Shown: piece after piece, positions 20,889 to 30,181 of the stretch
Position numbering within the stretch: position 1 is the first letter of the stretch
Layout: each line of letters opens with the position of its first letter
From: Tomitella gaofuii
Lineage (GTDB): Bacteria; Actinomycetota; Actinomycetes; Mycobacteriales; Mycobacteriaceae
Reading direction: 5' to 3'
NCBI RefSeq assembly: GCF_014126825.1
Contig: NZ_CP059900.1
Location: forward strand, 3,486,954-3,550,953
DNA: 64,000 bases
Position numbers and translations under genes: made by a program
Notes under the pieces: generated by a model
The model's database searches: none
Seen by the model: only the letters and a program-made list of their open reading frames with translations
What the model was told of the DNA's origin: nothing

Positions 20889-21680
20889 ATGACTAATCGA
20901 GCGCCTTCACGCACCCCGCGCCGTCGCCGGCACACCGCCCTCTTCGTCACGATCGGTTTGGTCGTCGCGTTGGTGGCGGTCGTCGTGGGAGGCGAGTTCT
21001 ACGCCCGTGACCGCGTCGGGAACTGCGTTGCGACCGCGCTGGAACAACAGGTCGACGGCGACGTCGACGTGAGCCTGGGCGCCACCCCGCTGCTGCTGAC
21101 GGCCATCACCGGCACGGTGTCGTCGATCAGCATCAACAGCGACGGCATCAACCTCGCCGGCCCCGGCGAGGCCGCCATGCGCGGGCTGCAGCTGCGCTCG
21201 ACCATCCACGACATTCGCCTGCCGGAGGGCGACGGCACCGGCTCGGTCGGCTCGTCGGAAGCCACGGTGACCTGGGGCAACGACGACATGCTCGCCAGCC
21301 TGCAGACGCTCCCATTCGGCATGCTCATCACCGGGGTCACCAGCGATCCCGCCGCGGGGACCATCGACGTGGCCGTGGCCGGCGGGCTGGGCCGGATATC
21401 GCTGACCCCGCGGATCAGCGGCAACGTGGTGACCATGGAGGCCTCCGACATCACCGCCTTCGGCATCGGCCTGCCCACGGGCGGGGCCCAGCAGATCATC
21501 GACCTGCTCACCCGCAACCTGGCCGACTATCCGCTGGAGATGGCGCCGCAGTCGGTGGATGTCACCGGCAAGGGGTTGCAGGTGCGACTCACCGGCGGCC
21601 AGGCGCCGCTGACCACGACCGGCGGCCAGGCGCCGCTGAACACGACCGACGGGCCGCAGATCGACTGCAGCATCTTCTGA
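20889..21680 (+). CDS. DUF2993 (LmeA-like) membrane-anchored protein
   Basis: 263 residues. Basic N-terminus (RTPRRRRHTA), one membrane helix LFVTIGLVVALVAVVVGG, then an extracytoplasmic DUF2993 domain starting YARDRVGNCVATALEQQVDGDVDVSLGATPLLL. The family includes mycobacterial LmeA, a periplasmic lipid-binding factor for lipomannan elongation; it has a tubular-lipid-binding-type fold. Near the C-terminus a nine-residue unit (TGGQAPLTT) is tandemly duplicated, and the chain ends with a cysteine (QIDCSIF). Confidence 0.82.
   Translation: MTNRAPSRTPRRRRHTALFVTIGLVVALVAVVVGGEFYARDRVGNCVATALEQQVDGDVDVSLGATPLLLTAITGTVSSISINSDGINLAGPGEAAMRGLQLRSTIHDIRLPEGDGTGSVGSSEATVTWGNDDMLASLQTLPFGMLITGVTSDPAAGTIDVAVAGGLGRISLTPRISGNVVTMEASDITAFGIGLPTGGAQQIIDLLTRNLADYPLEMAPQSVDVTGKGLQVRLTGGQAPLTTTGGQAPLNTTDGPQIDCSIF
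21591..21644 (+). repeat. In-frame 27-bp tandem duplication
   Basis: Two 27-base units (21591-21617 and 21618-21644) differ at one base and encode the repeated TGGQAPL(T/N)T stretch near the C-terminus of the DUF2993 protein. Near-identity at the DNA level points to a recent slippage event. Confidence 0.85.
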
Positions 21681-21729
21681 CCGGACGGGAACGCCCGACG
21701 GGGCGGGCCGGGCCTGAACGGGCCGGCCG

Positions 21730-22407
21730 TCAGCCCTCGGGCAGCCCGTCGAGCACGGCGCGCGTGCCGGAGAGCCCCAGCCGGGTGGCGCCCGCGTCGA
21801 TCATCGCCATCGCCGCCTCGGCCGTGCGGATCCCGCCGCTGGCCTTCACGCCGAGCCTGTCGCCCACCGTCTCGGCCATGAGGCGGACGGCGTGCGTGCT
21901 CGCGCCGCCGGCCGGGTGAAATCCGGTGGAGGTCTTGACGTAGTCGGCCCCCGCGCGCTCGGCCGAGCGGCAGCACTCGACGATGGCCTCGTCGCCGAGC
22001 ACCGCGGTCTCCAGGATCACCTTGAGCACGATGTCCGGGCCGATGGCCTCGCGCACGGCCAGCACATCCGCCAGGACGGCGCCGTAGTCCCCGGCCACGG
22101 CGGCGCCCACGTCGATGACCATGTCGATCTCCTGGGCGCCGGCCTGCACCGCGAACGCCGACTCCGCAGACTTGACCAGCGAATGGTGCTTGCCCGACGG
22201 GAAGCCCGCCACCGCGGCGACGACGAGCCCGCCGGCGTGCACCGGCAGCATGCTCGGCGACACGCACACCGCGCCGACGCCCAGTGCACGCCCCTCGGCG
22301 ATCAAGGCCCGCACGTCGGCCGCCGTGGCCTCCGGTTTGAGCAGCGTGTGGTCGACGATCGACGCGACGGTGCTGCGAAATGATCCGGTGCCGGCCTGTG
22401 CGTTCAT
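21730..22407 (-). CDS. deoC: Deoxyribose-phosphate aldolase
   Basis: Class I aldolase cleaving 2-deoxyribose-5-phosphate to glyceraldehyde-3-phosphate and acetaldehyde. 225 residues; [29 protein letters not shown], Schiff-base Lys158 in DYVKTSTGF, and [24 protein letters not shown]. Start ATG 22407. Position matches Rv0478. Divergent from purU. Confidence 0.95.
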   Translation of the reverse strand: MNAQAGTGSFRSTVASIVDHTLLKPEATAADVRALIAEGRALGVGAVCVSPSMLPVHAGGLVVAAVAGFPSGKHHSLVKSAESAFAVQAGAQEIDMVIDVGAAVAGDYGAVLADVLAVREAIGPDIVLKVILETAVLGDEAIVECCRSAERAGADYVKTSTGFHPAGGASTHAVRLMAETVGDRLGVKASGGIRTAEAAMAMIDAGATRLGLSGTRAVLDGLPEG

Positions 22408-22471
22408 GCCTGCGAGCCTGGCACACCGCCCGCCGCACCCCTGCCGGACCCCCTGGGCCAAAATGGGACGC

Positions 22472-23380
22472 ATGATCCCCGCTGGAAACACCTCCTCCGC
22501 GGCCGACGACCGCCGCTACGTCCTCAGCCTCGGCTGCCCCGACCGCACGGGCATCGTGGCGCGGATCTCGGAGTTCCTCTCCGACCTGGGCGGCTGGATC
22601 GTCGAGGCCGCCTACCACGCGGACCCCAACTCGGGCTGGTTCTTCACCCGCCAGGCCATCCGCGCGTCGTCGGTGGAGCTCAGCGCGTACGAGCTGCGCG
22701 AGCGGTTCGCCGCGGTGGCCGCCGAGCTGGGGCCGGAGACGGAGTGGTCGCTGCACGACTCGGGCACCCCCAAGCGCGTGGTGCTGGTGGTGAGCAAGGA
22801 CGGCCACTGCCTGCACGACCTGCTGGGACGCGCCGCCCAGGGCGAGCTTCCCGGGCAGATCACCGCGGTAATCGGCAACCACCGCGACCTCGAACCGGTG
22901 GTGCGCGCGCACGGCATCGCCTTCCACCACGTGCCGTTCCCCAAGGCCGGCGCCGACCCCGAGGCGCGTGCGGCCGCCTTCGCCGAGCTCCGCGACCTGG
23001 TCGACGCCCACGACCCGCACGCGGTGGTGCTGGCCCGGTTCATGCAGGTGCTGCCGGCCGAGCTGTGCGAGCACTGGGCGGGCCGCGCCCTCAACATCCA
23101 CCACAGCTTCCTGCCGTCGTTCGCGGGCGCGCGGCCCTACCACCAGGCGTTCGACCGCGGTGTCAAGCTGATCGGCGCCACGTGCCACTATGTGACCGCC
23201 GAGCTGGATGCCGGGCCCATCATCGAGCAGGACGTCACCCGCATCGACCACACCTACACCACACGCGACATGGTGCGTCAGGGCCGGGACATCGAGAAAC
23301 TCGTGCTGGCCCGCGGGCTGCGCTGGCACCTCGAGGACCGGGTGCTCGTGCATGACCACAAGACGGTGGTGTTCAGCTGA
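22472..23380 (+). CDS. purU: Formyltetrahydrofolate deformylase
   Basis: Hydrolyses 10-formyl-THF to THF and formate, balancing one-carbon pools. N-terminal ACT-like domain ([23 protein letters not shown]) and C-terminal formyltransferase fold with [20 protein letters not shown], the catalytic [20 protein letters not shown] and [20 protein letters not shown]. 302 residues from ATG 22472; an in-frame ATG at 22463 adds three. purU is not between deoC and the HBHA region in M. tuberculosis, so this is a local rearrangement. Confidence 0.93.
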   Translation: MIPAGNTSSAADDRRYVLSLGCPDRTGIVARISEFLSDLGGWIVEAAYHADPNSGWFFTRQAIRASSVELSAYELRERFAAVAAELGPETEWSLHDSGTPKRVVLVVSKDGHCLHDLLGRAAQGELPGQITAVIGNHRDLEPVVRAHGIAFHHVPFPKAGADPEARAAAFAELRDLVDAHDPHAVVLARFMQVLPAELCEHWAGRALNIHHSFLPSFAGARPYHQAFDRGVKLIGATCHYVTAELDAGPIIEQDVTRIDHTYTTRDMVRQGRDIEKLVLARGLRWHLEDRVLVHDHKTVVFS

Positions 23381-23428
23381 CCGGCGAGCGTGCCGGTCGA
23401 TGACCCCTGCCGCTGGCCCGAGAACGGG

Positions 23429-24463
23429 TCAGAGCGCGGCGAGCCGTCGGATCTCCGCGTCGACCTCGAACGGCGCCTCCACCGGCACCATGTGCCCCAC
23501 GCCCGCCAGCTCGACGAGCCGTTCCAGCCGGCCGGACTCGCGCAGCACCTCGGCCATGCGCCGCGTGTGGACCGGCGGCGTCAGGCGGTCGTCGGTGCCT
23601 ACGATCACCGTCGTGGGCACCGTAAGCGACTCCAGCCCGGCACGCACGTCCAGATCGCTCATCGCGGTTCCCCACCGGCCCCGGTTGCGTGCCGGACAGG
23701 CGTTGACGATCTCGCGGCAGAACGCCACCTGTGCGGCGGTGGCGTAGCCGCCCATCGTGACGTAGTGGAACCCCCACTCCGGCAACAGGGCGGCCGAGAA
23801 CGGCGCGCCCATCGCGGCGCGGCCCAGCGCGAAGGCCCCGGGCAGGCGTTCGGGGAACGGCAGTACGCCGAAATCGTGGAGGATCCTGTCGGCGGCGGTG
23901 CTGATGAGCATCGCCGCGCGGCCGTGGGCGGAGACCTGCTCCGGGTGCCGCGACGCCCAGGCGTTGACCGTCATCCCGCCCATGCTGTGCCCGACGATCA
24001 CGGCCGGCGCGTCCGGCGACACCGTCGCCCGCAGTACGGCGGCAAGGTCGTCGGCCAGCGTGTCCATCGACGCCGGGGCCGCCCCGCTGGGGGTGCGGCC
24101 GTGCCCGCGCTGGTCGTAGCAGACCACGCGGTGCTCCCTGGACAGCTCGTTGACCTGGGCGTTCCACATGCGGTTGTTGCACGCCCACCCGTGGATGAAC
24201 ACGATGGGGACGCCGTCGGCCGGGCCGCGCTCCACCACGTGCACGGGGTTGCCGTCGTCCGCGGTGACCGCCAGCACGCGCGGATCCTCGGCCGGGTCCG
24301 CCAGCAACGCGTCCATGGCCGCGCGGCGGGCGGCGAGCCGCGCCGCGTCGGTGCGCGAGGTGCCGCCCGGCAACAACCGCGCCGAAGCGAGCCGCGCGGA
24401 CGCATCGACAAGCGAGCGCACGGCGGAGCGCCGCCCTTCCGCCCCCGTGATCCGCAGCGCCAT
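23429..24463 (-). CDS. Alpha/beta-fold hydrolase
   Basis: 344 residues. IVFIHGWACNNRMWNAQV (oxyanion hole), DQRGHGRTP, nucleophile elbow IVGHSMGGMT, acid in VIVGTDDRLTPP and His in GVGHMVPVEAP. About 90 N-terminal residues precede the core. The ATG at 24463 follows GAGAGGACGAGG. It has its own 165-bp promoter region with an inverted repeat and lies downstream of the MerR and diiron-oxygenase genes. Substrate unknown. Confidence 0.86.
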   Translation of the reverse strand: MALRITGAEGRRSAVRSLVDASARLASARLLPGGTSRTDAARLAARRAAMDALLADPAEDPRVLAVTADDGNPVHVVERGPADGVPIVFIHGWACNNRMWNAQVNELSREHRVVCYDQRGHGRTPSGAAPASMDTLADDLAAVLRATVSPDAPAVIVGHSMGGMTVNAWASRHPEQVSAHGRAAMLISTAADRILHDFGVLPFPERLPGAFALGRAAMGAPFSAALLPEWGFHYVTMGGYATAAQVAFCREIVNACPARNRGRWGTAMSDLDVRAGLESLTVPTTVIVGTDDRLTPPVHTRRMAEVLRESGRLERLVELAGVGHMVPVEAPFEVDAEIRRLAAL

Positions 24464-24559
24464 CGCCTCGTCCTCTCGCTCACGCGCGGAGTGCCACGAC
24501 CGTGCCGGCCCGCCCCTTCCGGGGGGCGCCGCACGCAAGGCCGGGATATCCCGCACCGC

Positions 24560-24583
24560 TTGTAACGGCTACATACATTACAA
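24560..24583. promoter_or_regulatory. Candidate operator: TTGTAA-n12-TTACAA
   Basis: Inverted 6-bp half-sites TTGTAA (24560-24565) and TTACAA (24578-24583) around GGCTACATACA, about 100 bases before the hydrolase start. The area is A/T-rich compared with its surroundings. A similar element GGTTACACATACCATT lies upstream of the diiron oxygenase gene. A natural candidate ligand is the MerR regulator encoded between them. Confidence 0.5.
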
Positions 24584-24627
24584 CGCAGTCACGCGCGCGG
24601 CAGTCCCGAACTGTGAAGGTTCGGAGG

Positions 24628-25431
24628 TCACACTTGTGCATCATCCGCCACAGGGGCCGCACCGCCGTCCTCCTCGGGGCCGGCGCCCAATTGGTCCGCG
24701 GCGCGCTGCAGGGCTTTGCCGATCTCCACGTCCATGCTCTGCGCCAACAGCACCTGCAGCACCTGATTGGCGCGCGGGCGCAGCCTGTTGATGAGGTCGG
24801 CCACCTCGGCCACCTCGGCCGCGTCCAGGTCCACGCGCCGTTCGAGGCCGGGCGCGCCCAGGTAGTGGTCGGCGACGATCCCGACGAACCGCTGGGCGAC
24901 GCGGTCCGTGTCCGCTTTCACCTGCTCCGCCAGGGTCAGCAGGGCGTCGAGCGGGATGCCCGCCTCGATGAGCTCGGCCGCCGCCTGCAGCAGCTGCGGG
25001 TGCGAGATGACGTAGCCGTCCTCGCCCGCGACGCCATCGGCGAGCGCGCCGAGCCGGGCCGACCTGCGGATGCGCTCCGGCGTGGGATCCTCGCCGAAGA
25101 GGCGCCGCAGCTCCGCGAGCGGCAACCGAGCGGCCGAGCGCAGCTTTCGCCACGGCCCCGCGGGCGTGGGCGGCGGCGCGGAACCCAGCAGGTCGGTGAC
25201 CCGCAGCCCCTCCTGCGCGGCGGTGAGCAGCTCCCCGATGGTGGCGAAGGTGTAGCCGCGCTCGAGCATCCGCGCGATCAGCCTCAACCGGGCCAGATGG
25301 CCGTCGCTGTACCAGGCGGCACGGCCCTCGCGCCGCGGCGCCGGCAGCAGCCCGCGCTCCTGGTACACCCGCACGTTGCGGACGCTGACGCCGGCGGCCT
25401 GGGCGAGCTCGTCGATCCGGTACTCGTTCAT
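24628..25431 (-). CDS. MerR family transcriptional regulator
   Basis: 267 residues. N-terminal MerR winged helix: YRIDELAQAAGVSVRNVRVYQERGLLPAPRREGRAAWYSDGHLARLRLIARMLERGYTF. The long C-terminal region (from about residue 100) is helical with no cysteine cluster, so a metal ligand is unlikely; it may bind an organic effector. The gene starts 40 bases after the diiron oxygenase gene and is probably co-transcribed with it. Confidence 0.88.
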   Translation of the reverse strand: MNEYRIDELAQAAGVSVRNVRVYQERGLLPAPRREGRAAWYSDGHLARLRLIARMLERGYTFATIGELLTAAQEGLRVTDLLGSAPPPTPAGPWRKLRSAARLPLAELRRLFGEDPTPERIRRSARLGALADGVAGEDGYVISHPQLLQAAAELIEAGIPLDALLTLAEQVKADTDRVAQRFVGIVADHYLGAPGLERRVDLDAAEVAEVADLINRLRPRANQVLQVLLAQSMDVEIGKALQRAADQLGAGPEEDGGAAPVADDAQV

Positions 25432-25471
25432 CGCCGCCGATCCTATCGCCACCCGGCGGCCCACCCGCAGG

Positions 25472-26404
25472 TCAGAGGATGTGCGCCCGGCGCAGCAGCA
25501 CCGTCGACGGCCCGCCGATGAGGCCCACCGAGTCCAGGAACTCCACCGTCTTGGCGCAGCCCTCGTGCACCATCGCCGCGTAGTGCGGGTTGGCCGCGGC
25601 CGCCCTGCGCGCTTCCTTGGGGTCGAGCCCCACCGCGCGGTACGCCTCGGGGCTCACGAGGTTGGTGATGATCTGGTACGCGGTGAGCCCCATGAGCAAC
25701 TGGGCGTACCAACGCTGCACCCGGCCCAGCGTCGCCGCCTTGCGGATGGTCTCCTCGCGGGCGAAGCGGATGTGCCGCGACTCCTCCGTCACGTGGATCT
25801 CGCTGACCCGGCGGGTGAGCGGCTGCACGCGCGGGTCGCGGCGGAAGTCGCGCTGCATCATGTCGAGGATCTCCTCGGCGAACAGCGTGCCGCCGTAGGC
25901 CAGCGAGCCGGTGGACGTGGACTTGAAGAACGATCCCAGCCACATGACCACGCGGCTCGGCGTGTAACTGGGGATGCCCATGCGCTGCGCGGCGCGGGCG
26001 AACATGGTCGAGTGCCGGCACTCGTCGCCGATCTCGGTGAGCCCGAACCGCACGTGCTCGGAGGCGTAGTCCTGCCAGTACACGTCGCGCAGGATCATCT
26101 GCATGAGGATCATCTCGAACCAGATGCCCGTCGAGCTGATCGACGCCGCCTCGTGGTTCGTCAGTGCGATACGCCGACGCTCCGACATCGACTCCCACAG
26201 CTCCGTGCCGTAGAGGCTGCACCATTCCGGGGTCATCCCGTAGGCGTCCGGGTCCAGTGGCGCGTCCCAGTCGATGTCCACGGTGGGGTCGTACGACTTG
26301 CGCTCCGCCGACCGGAGCAGCCTGGCCGCCGTCTGCTCGCGGGTGCCGTGCTTGGACGGACGCAGCCCCGCGGGCACATGGGTGCGTTCGGTGGTGATCG
26401 CCAT
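25472..26404 (-). CDS. AurF-like diiron oxygenase
   Basis: 310 residues of the p-aminobenzoate N-oxygenase (AurF)/ferritin-like family. Iron ligands are visible as NHEAASI, EIGDECRHSTMF (ExxxExxH-type), EEILDMMQRD and HVTEESRHIRFAREE. Such enzymes use a dinuclear iron site to oxidise amines or fatty chains. The physiological substrate is unknown. Start ATG 26404. Grouped with a MerR regulator and a hydrolase. Confidence 0.85.
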   Translation of the reverse strand: MAITTERTHVPAGLRPSKHGTREQTAARLLRSAERKSYDPTVDIDWDAPLDPDAYGMTPEWCSLYGTELWESMSERRRIALTNHEAASISSTGIWFEMILMQMILRDVYWQDYASEHVRFGLTEIGDECRHSTMFARAAQRMGIPSYTPSRVVMWLGSFFKSTSTGSLAYGGTLFAEEILDMMQRDFRRDPRVQPLTRRVSEIHVTEESRHIRFAREETIRKAATLGRVQRWYAQLLMGLTAYQIITNLVSPEAYRAVGLDPKEARRAAAANPHYAAMVHEGCAKTVEFLDSVGLIGGPSTVLLRRAHIL

Positions 26405-26493
26405 GATCCACCCCGCAATCTCTGCGTAGCGGCAGGCCGCCTGGTGCTCGGGTACCACCCGTGGCCGGGCCTCGCCCGCCGCCCCGGAACTTC

Positions 26494-26513
26494 CGGTTAC
26501 ACATACCATTGTG
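26494..26513. promoter_or_regulatory. Candidate promoter/operator element before the diiron oxygenase gene
   Basis: GGTTACACATACCATTGTG lies about 95 bases upstream of the start at 26404 and resembles the site at 24560-24583 (GGCTACATACATTACAA). It stands out as A/T-rich in a GC-rich gap. Confidence 0.35.
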
Positions 26514-26616
26514 CTCGTCGCCGACGGGCCCCGGCAAGGTCTGGACGGGTGGCGCGGGTGCGGGGCCGGCGTCGGCGCCGCGCGCACATCGCCGTGACGC
26601 GCGCGCACTGCCCCGG

Positions 26617-26657
26617 CGCGCGCATGCCGCCCCGGAGTGTCGTCGCAATCGGCGCGC
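26617..26657 (-). repeat. GC-rich dispersed repeat, copy C
   Basis: Read on the minus strand, this 41-base stretch starts GCGCGCCGATTGC and matches the first 41 bases of the copy at 30906 at most positions without gaps. It lies in the 291-bp gap between the diiron oxygenase gene and the DUF2516 gene. The rest of that gap is more GCGCGC-rich DNA with no gene that I can support. Confidence 0.6.
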
Positions 26658-26695
26658 GGCGCGGCATCAGGCGCGCGCCGAAGGATCGCCCCCGA

Positions 26696-26968
26696 TCAGC
26701 GCCCCTGGATCTCGTCCACCTTGGGCCGCACGTCCGCCATGTAGATGCCCACGGCGACGACGCCGATGATGCCCAGGAAGCTCAGTGCGCCCATGATGAA
26801 GAACAGCACGAGCGCGACGGCGATGATGCCGATCCACACCGGCTTGGTGAGGCGCCCGACTGCGGGGAACGCGTCCGAACGCTGGCGGATCGCATGGATC
26901 AACGCCACGGCGCCGAAAATGATGGCGGCCCACCGCGTGACCATGAAGATCAGATCGATTACTCCCAC
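26696..26968 (-). CDS. DUF2516 family membrane protein (Rv0476-like)
   Basis: 90 residues with three hydrophobic segments: VIDLIFMVTRWAAIIFGAVALIHAI, PVWIGIIAVALVLFFIMG and LGIIGVVAVGIYMADV, ending RPKVDEIQGR. Sits between the oxygenase group and hbhA, as Rv0476 sits beside hbhA (Rv0475) in M. tuberculosis. The GTG at 26968 follows a TACAAT box by seven bases, so the message is leaderless. Function unknown. Confidence 0.88.
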   Translation of the reverse strand: MGVIDLIFMVTRWAAIIFGAVALIHAIRQRSDAFPAVGRLTKPVWIGIIAVALVLFFIMGALSFLGIIGVVAVGIYMADVRPKVDEIQGR

Positions 26969-26975
26969 GGTGTCG

Positions 26976-26981
26976 ATTGTA
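26976..26981 (-). promoter_or_regulatory. -10 box of a leaderless promoter (DUF2516)
   Basis: TACAAT on the minus strand, close to consensus TATAAT, seven bases before the GTG at 26968. Confidence 0.65.
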
Positions 26982-27036
26982 CGGATACGCTGCGCCTCCC
27001 CCGCCCCGGCGGCCCGGCCCGGCCGCGCAACGCACG

Positions 27037-27070
27037 CCGCCCCGGGCACCGATTCCGGTGCCCGGGGCGG
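27037..27070 (-). terminator. Perfect 14-bp hairpin downstream of hbhA
   Basis: CCGCCCCGGGCACC (27037-27050) and GGTGCCCGGGGCGG (27057-27070), loop GATTCC, 66 bases past the hbhA stop on the minus strand. It separates hbhA from the leaderless DUF2516 gene. Confidence 0.8.
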
Positions 27071-27135
27071 GGGTGACGCGCTCAGCGCCGATCTCTCAGC
27101 GCCGATCTGTCCGCGCAGTGTCGGTCAGCGCTGTG

Positions 27136-27870
27136 TCACTTGCTCTGCGTGTTCTTGGCCGGCGCCTTCTTGGCGGGGGCCTTCTTCGCCGCGGCAGGCT
27201 TGGCAGGCTCGGCCTTCTTGGCGGGCTCTGCCTTCTTGGCGGCCGACTCGGTCTTCTTGGCGGCGCTCGTGGCCTTACTCGCCGCCGCGCCGCCGGCCGA
27301 CTCGACCTTCTCCGCGGCCGCGGTGGCGGCCTTCTCGGTGGTGGCGGCGGCCTCGGCGCCGGCCTCGGCGGTGCCGCTCGACGCGCGGCCCGTCAGCTTG
27401 GCGGCGCGCTCGCCGACCTCGCGGGTGCGGGCGGCGACGGTGCCGAGCGCCTCCTCGGTGAGCCCGCGCGCGTCGTTGACGGCGGCCTCGGCACGATCGA
27501 GGTTCTCGCCCACCAGCGGCTGCTTGCGCAGGCGGTCCACGGCGCCCTCGCCGCGCTCGGCCAGCGAGTTGTAGAGGTCGGTCGCGACCTGGATGTAGGC
27601 CTCGGCCACCTTGCGCAGCTCCTCCGAGGTGAACTTCTCACGCAGGTCGTCGATCTGCGCCGGAAGCTCGTCGGGGAGGTGCTGGATGCGCTCGCGGGTC
27701 TCGTCGGCGCGCGCCTGCCACTCGTCGGACTTGGTGCGCCACTCGCTCTGGCGCTCCTCGGCGCGCTCGCGCAGCTTGCCGGCCACGTCGGCCACGGCCT
27801 GCAGCGCGTAGTCGCCGGCGCCGACGGCGGCGTACAGCGGGGTCTTCACGTTCTCGATGGGGTTCGACAT
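27136..27870 (-). CDS. hbhA: Heparin-binding hemagglutinin-like protein
   Basis: 244 residues. Starts MSNPIENVKTPLYAAVGAGDYALQAV as in HBHA, then a long coiled coil rich in Glu/Arg/Gln (about residues 30-130), and a C-terminal Lys/Ala/Pro tail (KKAEPAKKAEPAKPAAAKKAPAK) that in M. tuberculosis binds heparan sulphate and is methylated on lysines. Surface-associated adhesin, also linked to lipid bodies. AAGGAG precedes the ATG. It has a hairpin terminator and an upstream XRE regulator gene, as in Rv0474-Rv0475. Confidence 0.9.
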   Translation of the reverse strand: MSNPIENVKTPLYAAVGAGDYALQAVADVAGKLRERAEERQSEWRTKSDEWQARADETRERIQHLPDELPAQIDDLREKFTSEELRKVAEAYIQVATDLYNSLAERGEGAVDRLRKQPLVGENLDRAEAAVNDARGLTEEALGTVAARTREVGERAAKLTGRASSGTAEAGAEAAATTEKAATAAAEKVESAGGAAASKATSAAKKTESAAKKAEPAKKAEPAKPAAAKKAPAKKAPAKNTQSK

Positions 27871-27990
27871 GTGGTGCTCCTTATGGTGTGACGACGTGGC
27901 GCCGTCATTTCGGTCGGTGTCGGCGGATTCCGCACGGACCGTGCGTGCGACACACCCCTCGTTGCGTCGCACCGGCCCTGCGCGGGGCGC

Positions 27991-28512
27991 CTATTGTGCG
28001 GAGTCCGCCACGTGCGCGGCAGCCCCGACGTTCTCGCGACAGAAGGAGTCGTAGATCTCGAGGATCACTTGCCTCTGCCGTTCGCTCAGTGCGGGATCGG
28101 ACAGCACGGCGTCGCGCACCGGACTGGGGTCGCGCTGCTCGAGGATCCCGGCGCGGATGTAGAGCGCTTCCGCGGAGACCCTGAGCCCCTTGGCGATCTG
28201 CCCCAGAACCTCGGCCGACGGCCGGCGCAGGCCGCGCTCGATCTGGCTGAGGTACGGGTTGGACACGCCCGCCCGCTCGGCCAGTTGCCGCAGCGAAACC
28301 TGCGCGGATTCGCGCTGCGACCGGATGAATCCCCCGATGTCCTGGGCCGTGTTGACCACCTTCTCGGCGATCTCTCCGGCCCCGTCGCCGAGCTGATCGG
28401 CGAACGGTGCAGCAGATCCGGACGCGCCCTGGGTAGGCCGGTCCTGGCTTTCCGGCGCCCCGGAGCCACCCTCGCTCCGCTCCCCGTCGGCGGGATCATG
28501 GCTGCCTACCAT
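27991..28512 (-). CDS. XRE family DNA-binding protein (Rv0474-like)
   Basis: 173 residues. Central Cro/C1-type HTH: IRSQRESAQVSLRQLAERAGVSNPYLSQIERGLRRPSAEVLGQIAKGLRVSAEAL. The N-terminal 45 residues are polar and disordered-looking; the C-terminus (LSERQRQVILEIYDSFCREN) is a short helical segment with one cysteine. AAGGAGGT gives a strong ribosome site for ATG 28512. Located 120 bp upstream of hbhA and may control it. Confidence 0.88.
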   Translation of the reverse strand: MVGSHDPADGERSEGGSGAPESQDRPTQGASGSAAPFADQLGDGAGEIAEKVVNTAQDIGGFIRSQRESAQVSLRQLAERAGVSNPYLSQIERGLRRPSAEVLGQIAKGLRVSAEALYIRAGILEQRDPSPVRDAVLSDPALSERQRQVILEIYDSFCRENVGAAAHVADSAQ

Positions 28513-28667
28513 GTGGCACCTCCTTACGCTGCACCACCCACGCTAACAGACGTGCTAACAATTGCAAGCGCTGTGTTTGCGCAGATGAGAACCAAGGAGC
28601 ATGACATTCGTCACACGCGGCCACCCACCGTGGCCTGCATCATAGCCCGATGCCTTCGCGTCGGCGG

Positions 28668-29921
28668 TCACCCCGTGATCAGTTGCGACGCCGCGTGGAT
28701 CACCAGGCCCGCGACCGCGCCCACCACCGTGCCGTTGATGCGGATGAACTGGAGGTCGCGCCCGGCGGCCAGCTCGATCTTGCGGCTCGCCACGTCGCCG
28801 TCCCAGCGCGCGACGGTGTCGGTGATCACGCCGGTGAGCTCGCCCGCATAGTTGTCGACCACGAAGGCGACGCCGCCGGCCAACCAGCGGTCGAGCGTCG
28901 CCCGCGCGTCGGCATCGTCACGCAGCCGGATCCCGATGTCGCGGAAGTACTCGACCAGCTTGCGCCGCAGCGCACTGCCCGGGTCCGCCACGGCCTCCTC
29001 GATGAGCCTCTTGGCGATCCGCCAGGCCGCCTCCGCCGCCGAGGTGATCTCCTCGCGGTCCATCAGCTCCGTCTTGACGCGCTCGGCCTTGGCCATCGTC
29101 TCGGGGTCCGTCTGCAGGTCGCGGGCGAACTCGACGAGGAACCGGTTGACCGCCTGGCGCACCTCGTGCTGCGGATCCGCGCGCACCTTCCGGGCGAACT
29201 CCACGAGCTCGCTGTGGATCTTCTCGCCCACCAGCAGGTCGACGAATCGCGGCGACCACGTCGGCGAGTCCTTGAGCACGATCCTGTCGATGGTCTGCTG
29301 CGAGTTCACCGCCCACTGGTACGCCCGCTCGCACAGCAGCTCGATCACCGGCAGGTGCCGCTCCTCCTCCAGCAGCTGCTCGAGGACCCGCCCTATCGGC
29401 GGGCCCCACTTGGGCTCGGCGAGCCTGCGCACGATCGTCGCGTCGATGATCTGCTGCACGTCCTCGTCCCGCAGCACGGTGAGGACGCCACCGGCCAGCG
29501 TCGCCGCCTCCGCCGCCGCGCGCTCGGCGTTGCGCGGCTGCGCCAGCCACTCACCCAGGCGCGTCGGCACCTGCGCCGAGTCCAGCTTGCCCAGCACCAC
29601 GTCGCGCGCCAGGAAGTTCTCGCCGACGAACTCGCCGAGCCCCTCGCCCAGCTGGTCCTTCTTGCGCCGGATGATCGCGGTGTGCGGAATGGGGATGCCC
29701 AGCGGATGCCGGAACAGGGCCGTCACCGCGAACCAGTCGGCCAGGCCGCCGACCATCCCCGCCTCCGAGGCCGTCTGCACGTAGCCGACCCAGGTGGGCG
29801 CATCGTCGCCGCCCAGCACCAGGCAGAGCACGTAGACGACGACGGCCGCGAGCAGGAACCCCGTGGCGACGAGCTTCATCCGCCGCAGTTCACGCACCTT
29901 GGCCGGGTCGTCGGTAGTCAT
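28668..29921 (-). CDS. DUF445 family membrane protein
   Basis: 417 residues. N-terminal hydrophobic segment KLVATGFLLAAVVVYVLCLVLG, the DUF445 signature EAGMVGGLADWFAVTALFRHPLGIPIPHTAIIRRKKDQLGEGLGEFV, a long helical region, and a C-terminal hydrophobic end INGTVVGAVAGLVIHAASQL. Function unknown. Start ATG 29921 (MTTDDPAKVREL); an in-frame start at 30020 adds an unlikely leader. Confidence 0.88.
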   Translation of the reverse strand: MTTDDPAKVRELRRMKLVATGFLLAAVVVYVLCLVLGGDDAPTWVGYVQTASEAGMVGGLADWFAVTALFRHPLGIPIPHTAIIRRKKDQLGEGLGEFVGENFLARDVVLGKLDSAQVPTRLGEWLAQPRNAERAAAEAATLAGGVLTVLRDEDVQQIIDATIVRRLAEPKWGPPIGRVLEQLLEEERHLPVIELLCERAYQWAVNSQQTIDRIVLKDSPTWSPRFVDLLVGEKIHSELVEFARKVRADPQHEVRQAVNRFLVEFARDLQTDPETMAKAERVKTELMDREEITSAAEAAWRIAKRLIEEAVADPGSALRRKLVEYFRDIGIRLRDDADARATLDRWLAGGVAFVVDNYAGELTGVITDTVARWDGDVASRKIELAAGRDLQFIRINGTVVGAVAGLVIHAASQLITG

Positions 29922-30181
29922 CAGCACACCGCCATTGTTCACGCTCGGCGCCCGCCCGGCGCGCCCGACGCGGCGCACCGGGCCGCCGCCGGTGAGGCCG
30001 CGGTGCGCATTCCCGCCCACGGCGGCCGGGAGTCCCGTCCTCCGATACCGGCGGACGCTTTAGAGTGGGGTGCACGCGGAACGGGCGGCGACACTCCGTT
30101 CGGCGGACCGCATACGCGAACGACACACGACGCGCCCGATCCCTCGAACGGGGTGATCGGGCGCAGCACCGAGGGACGCAC

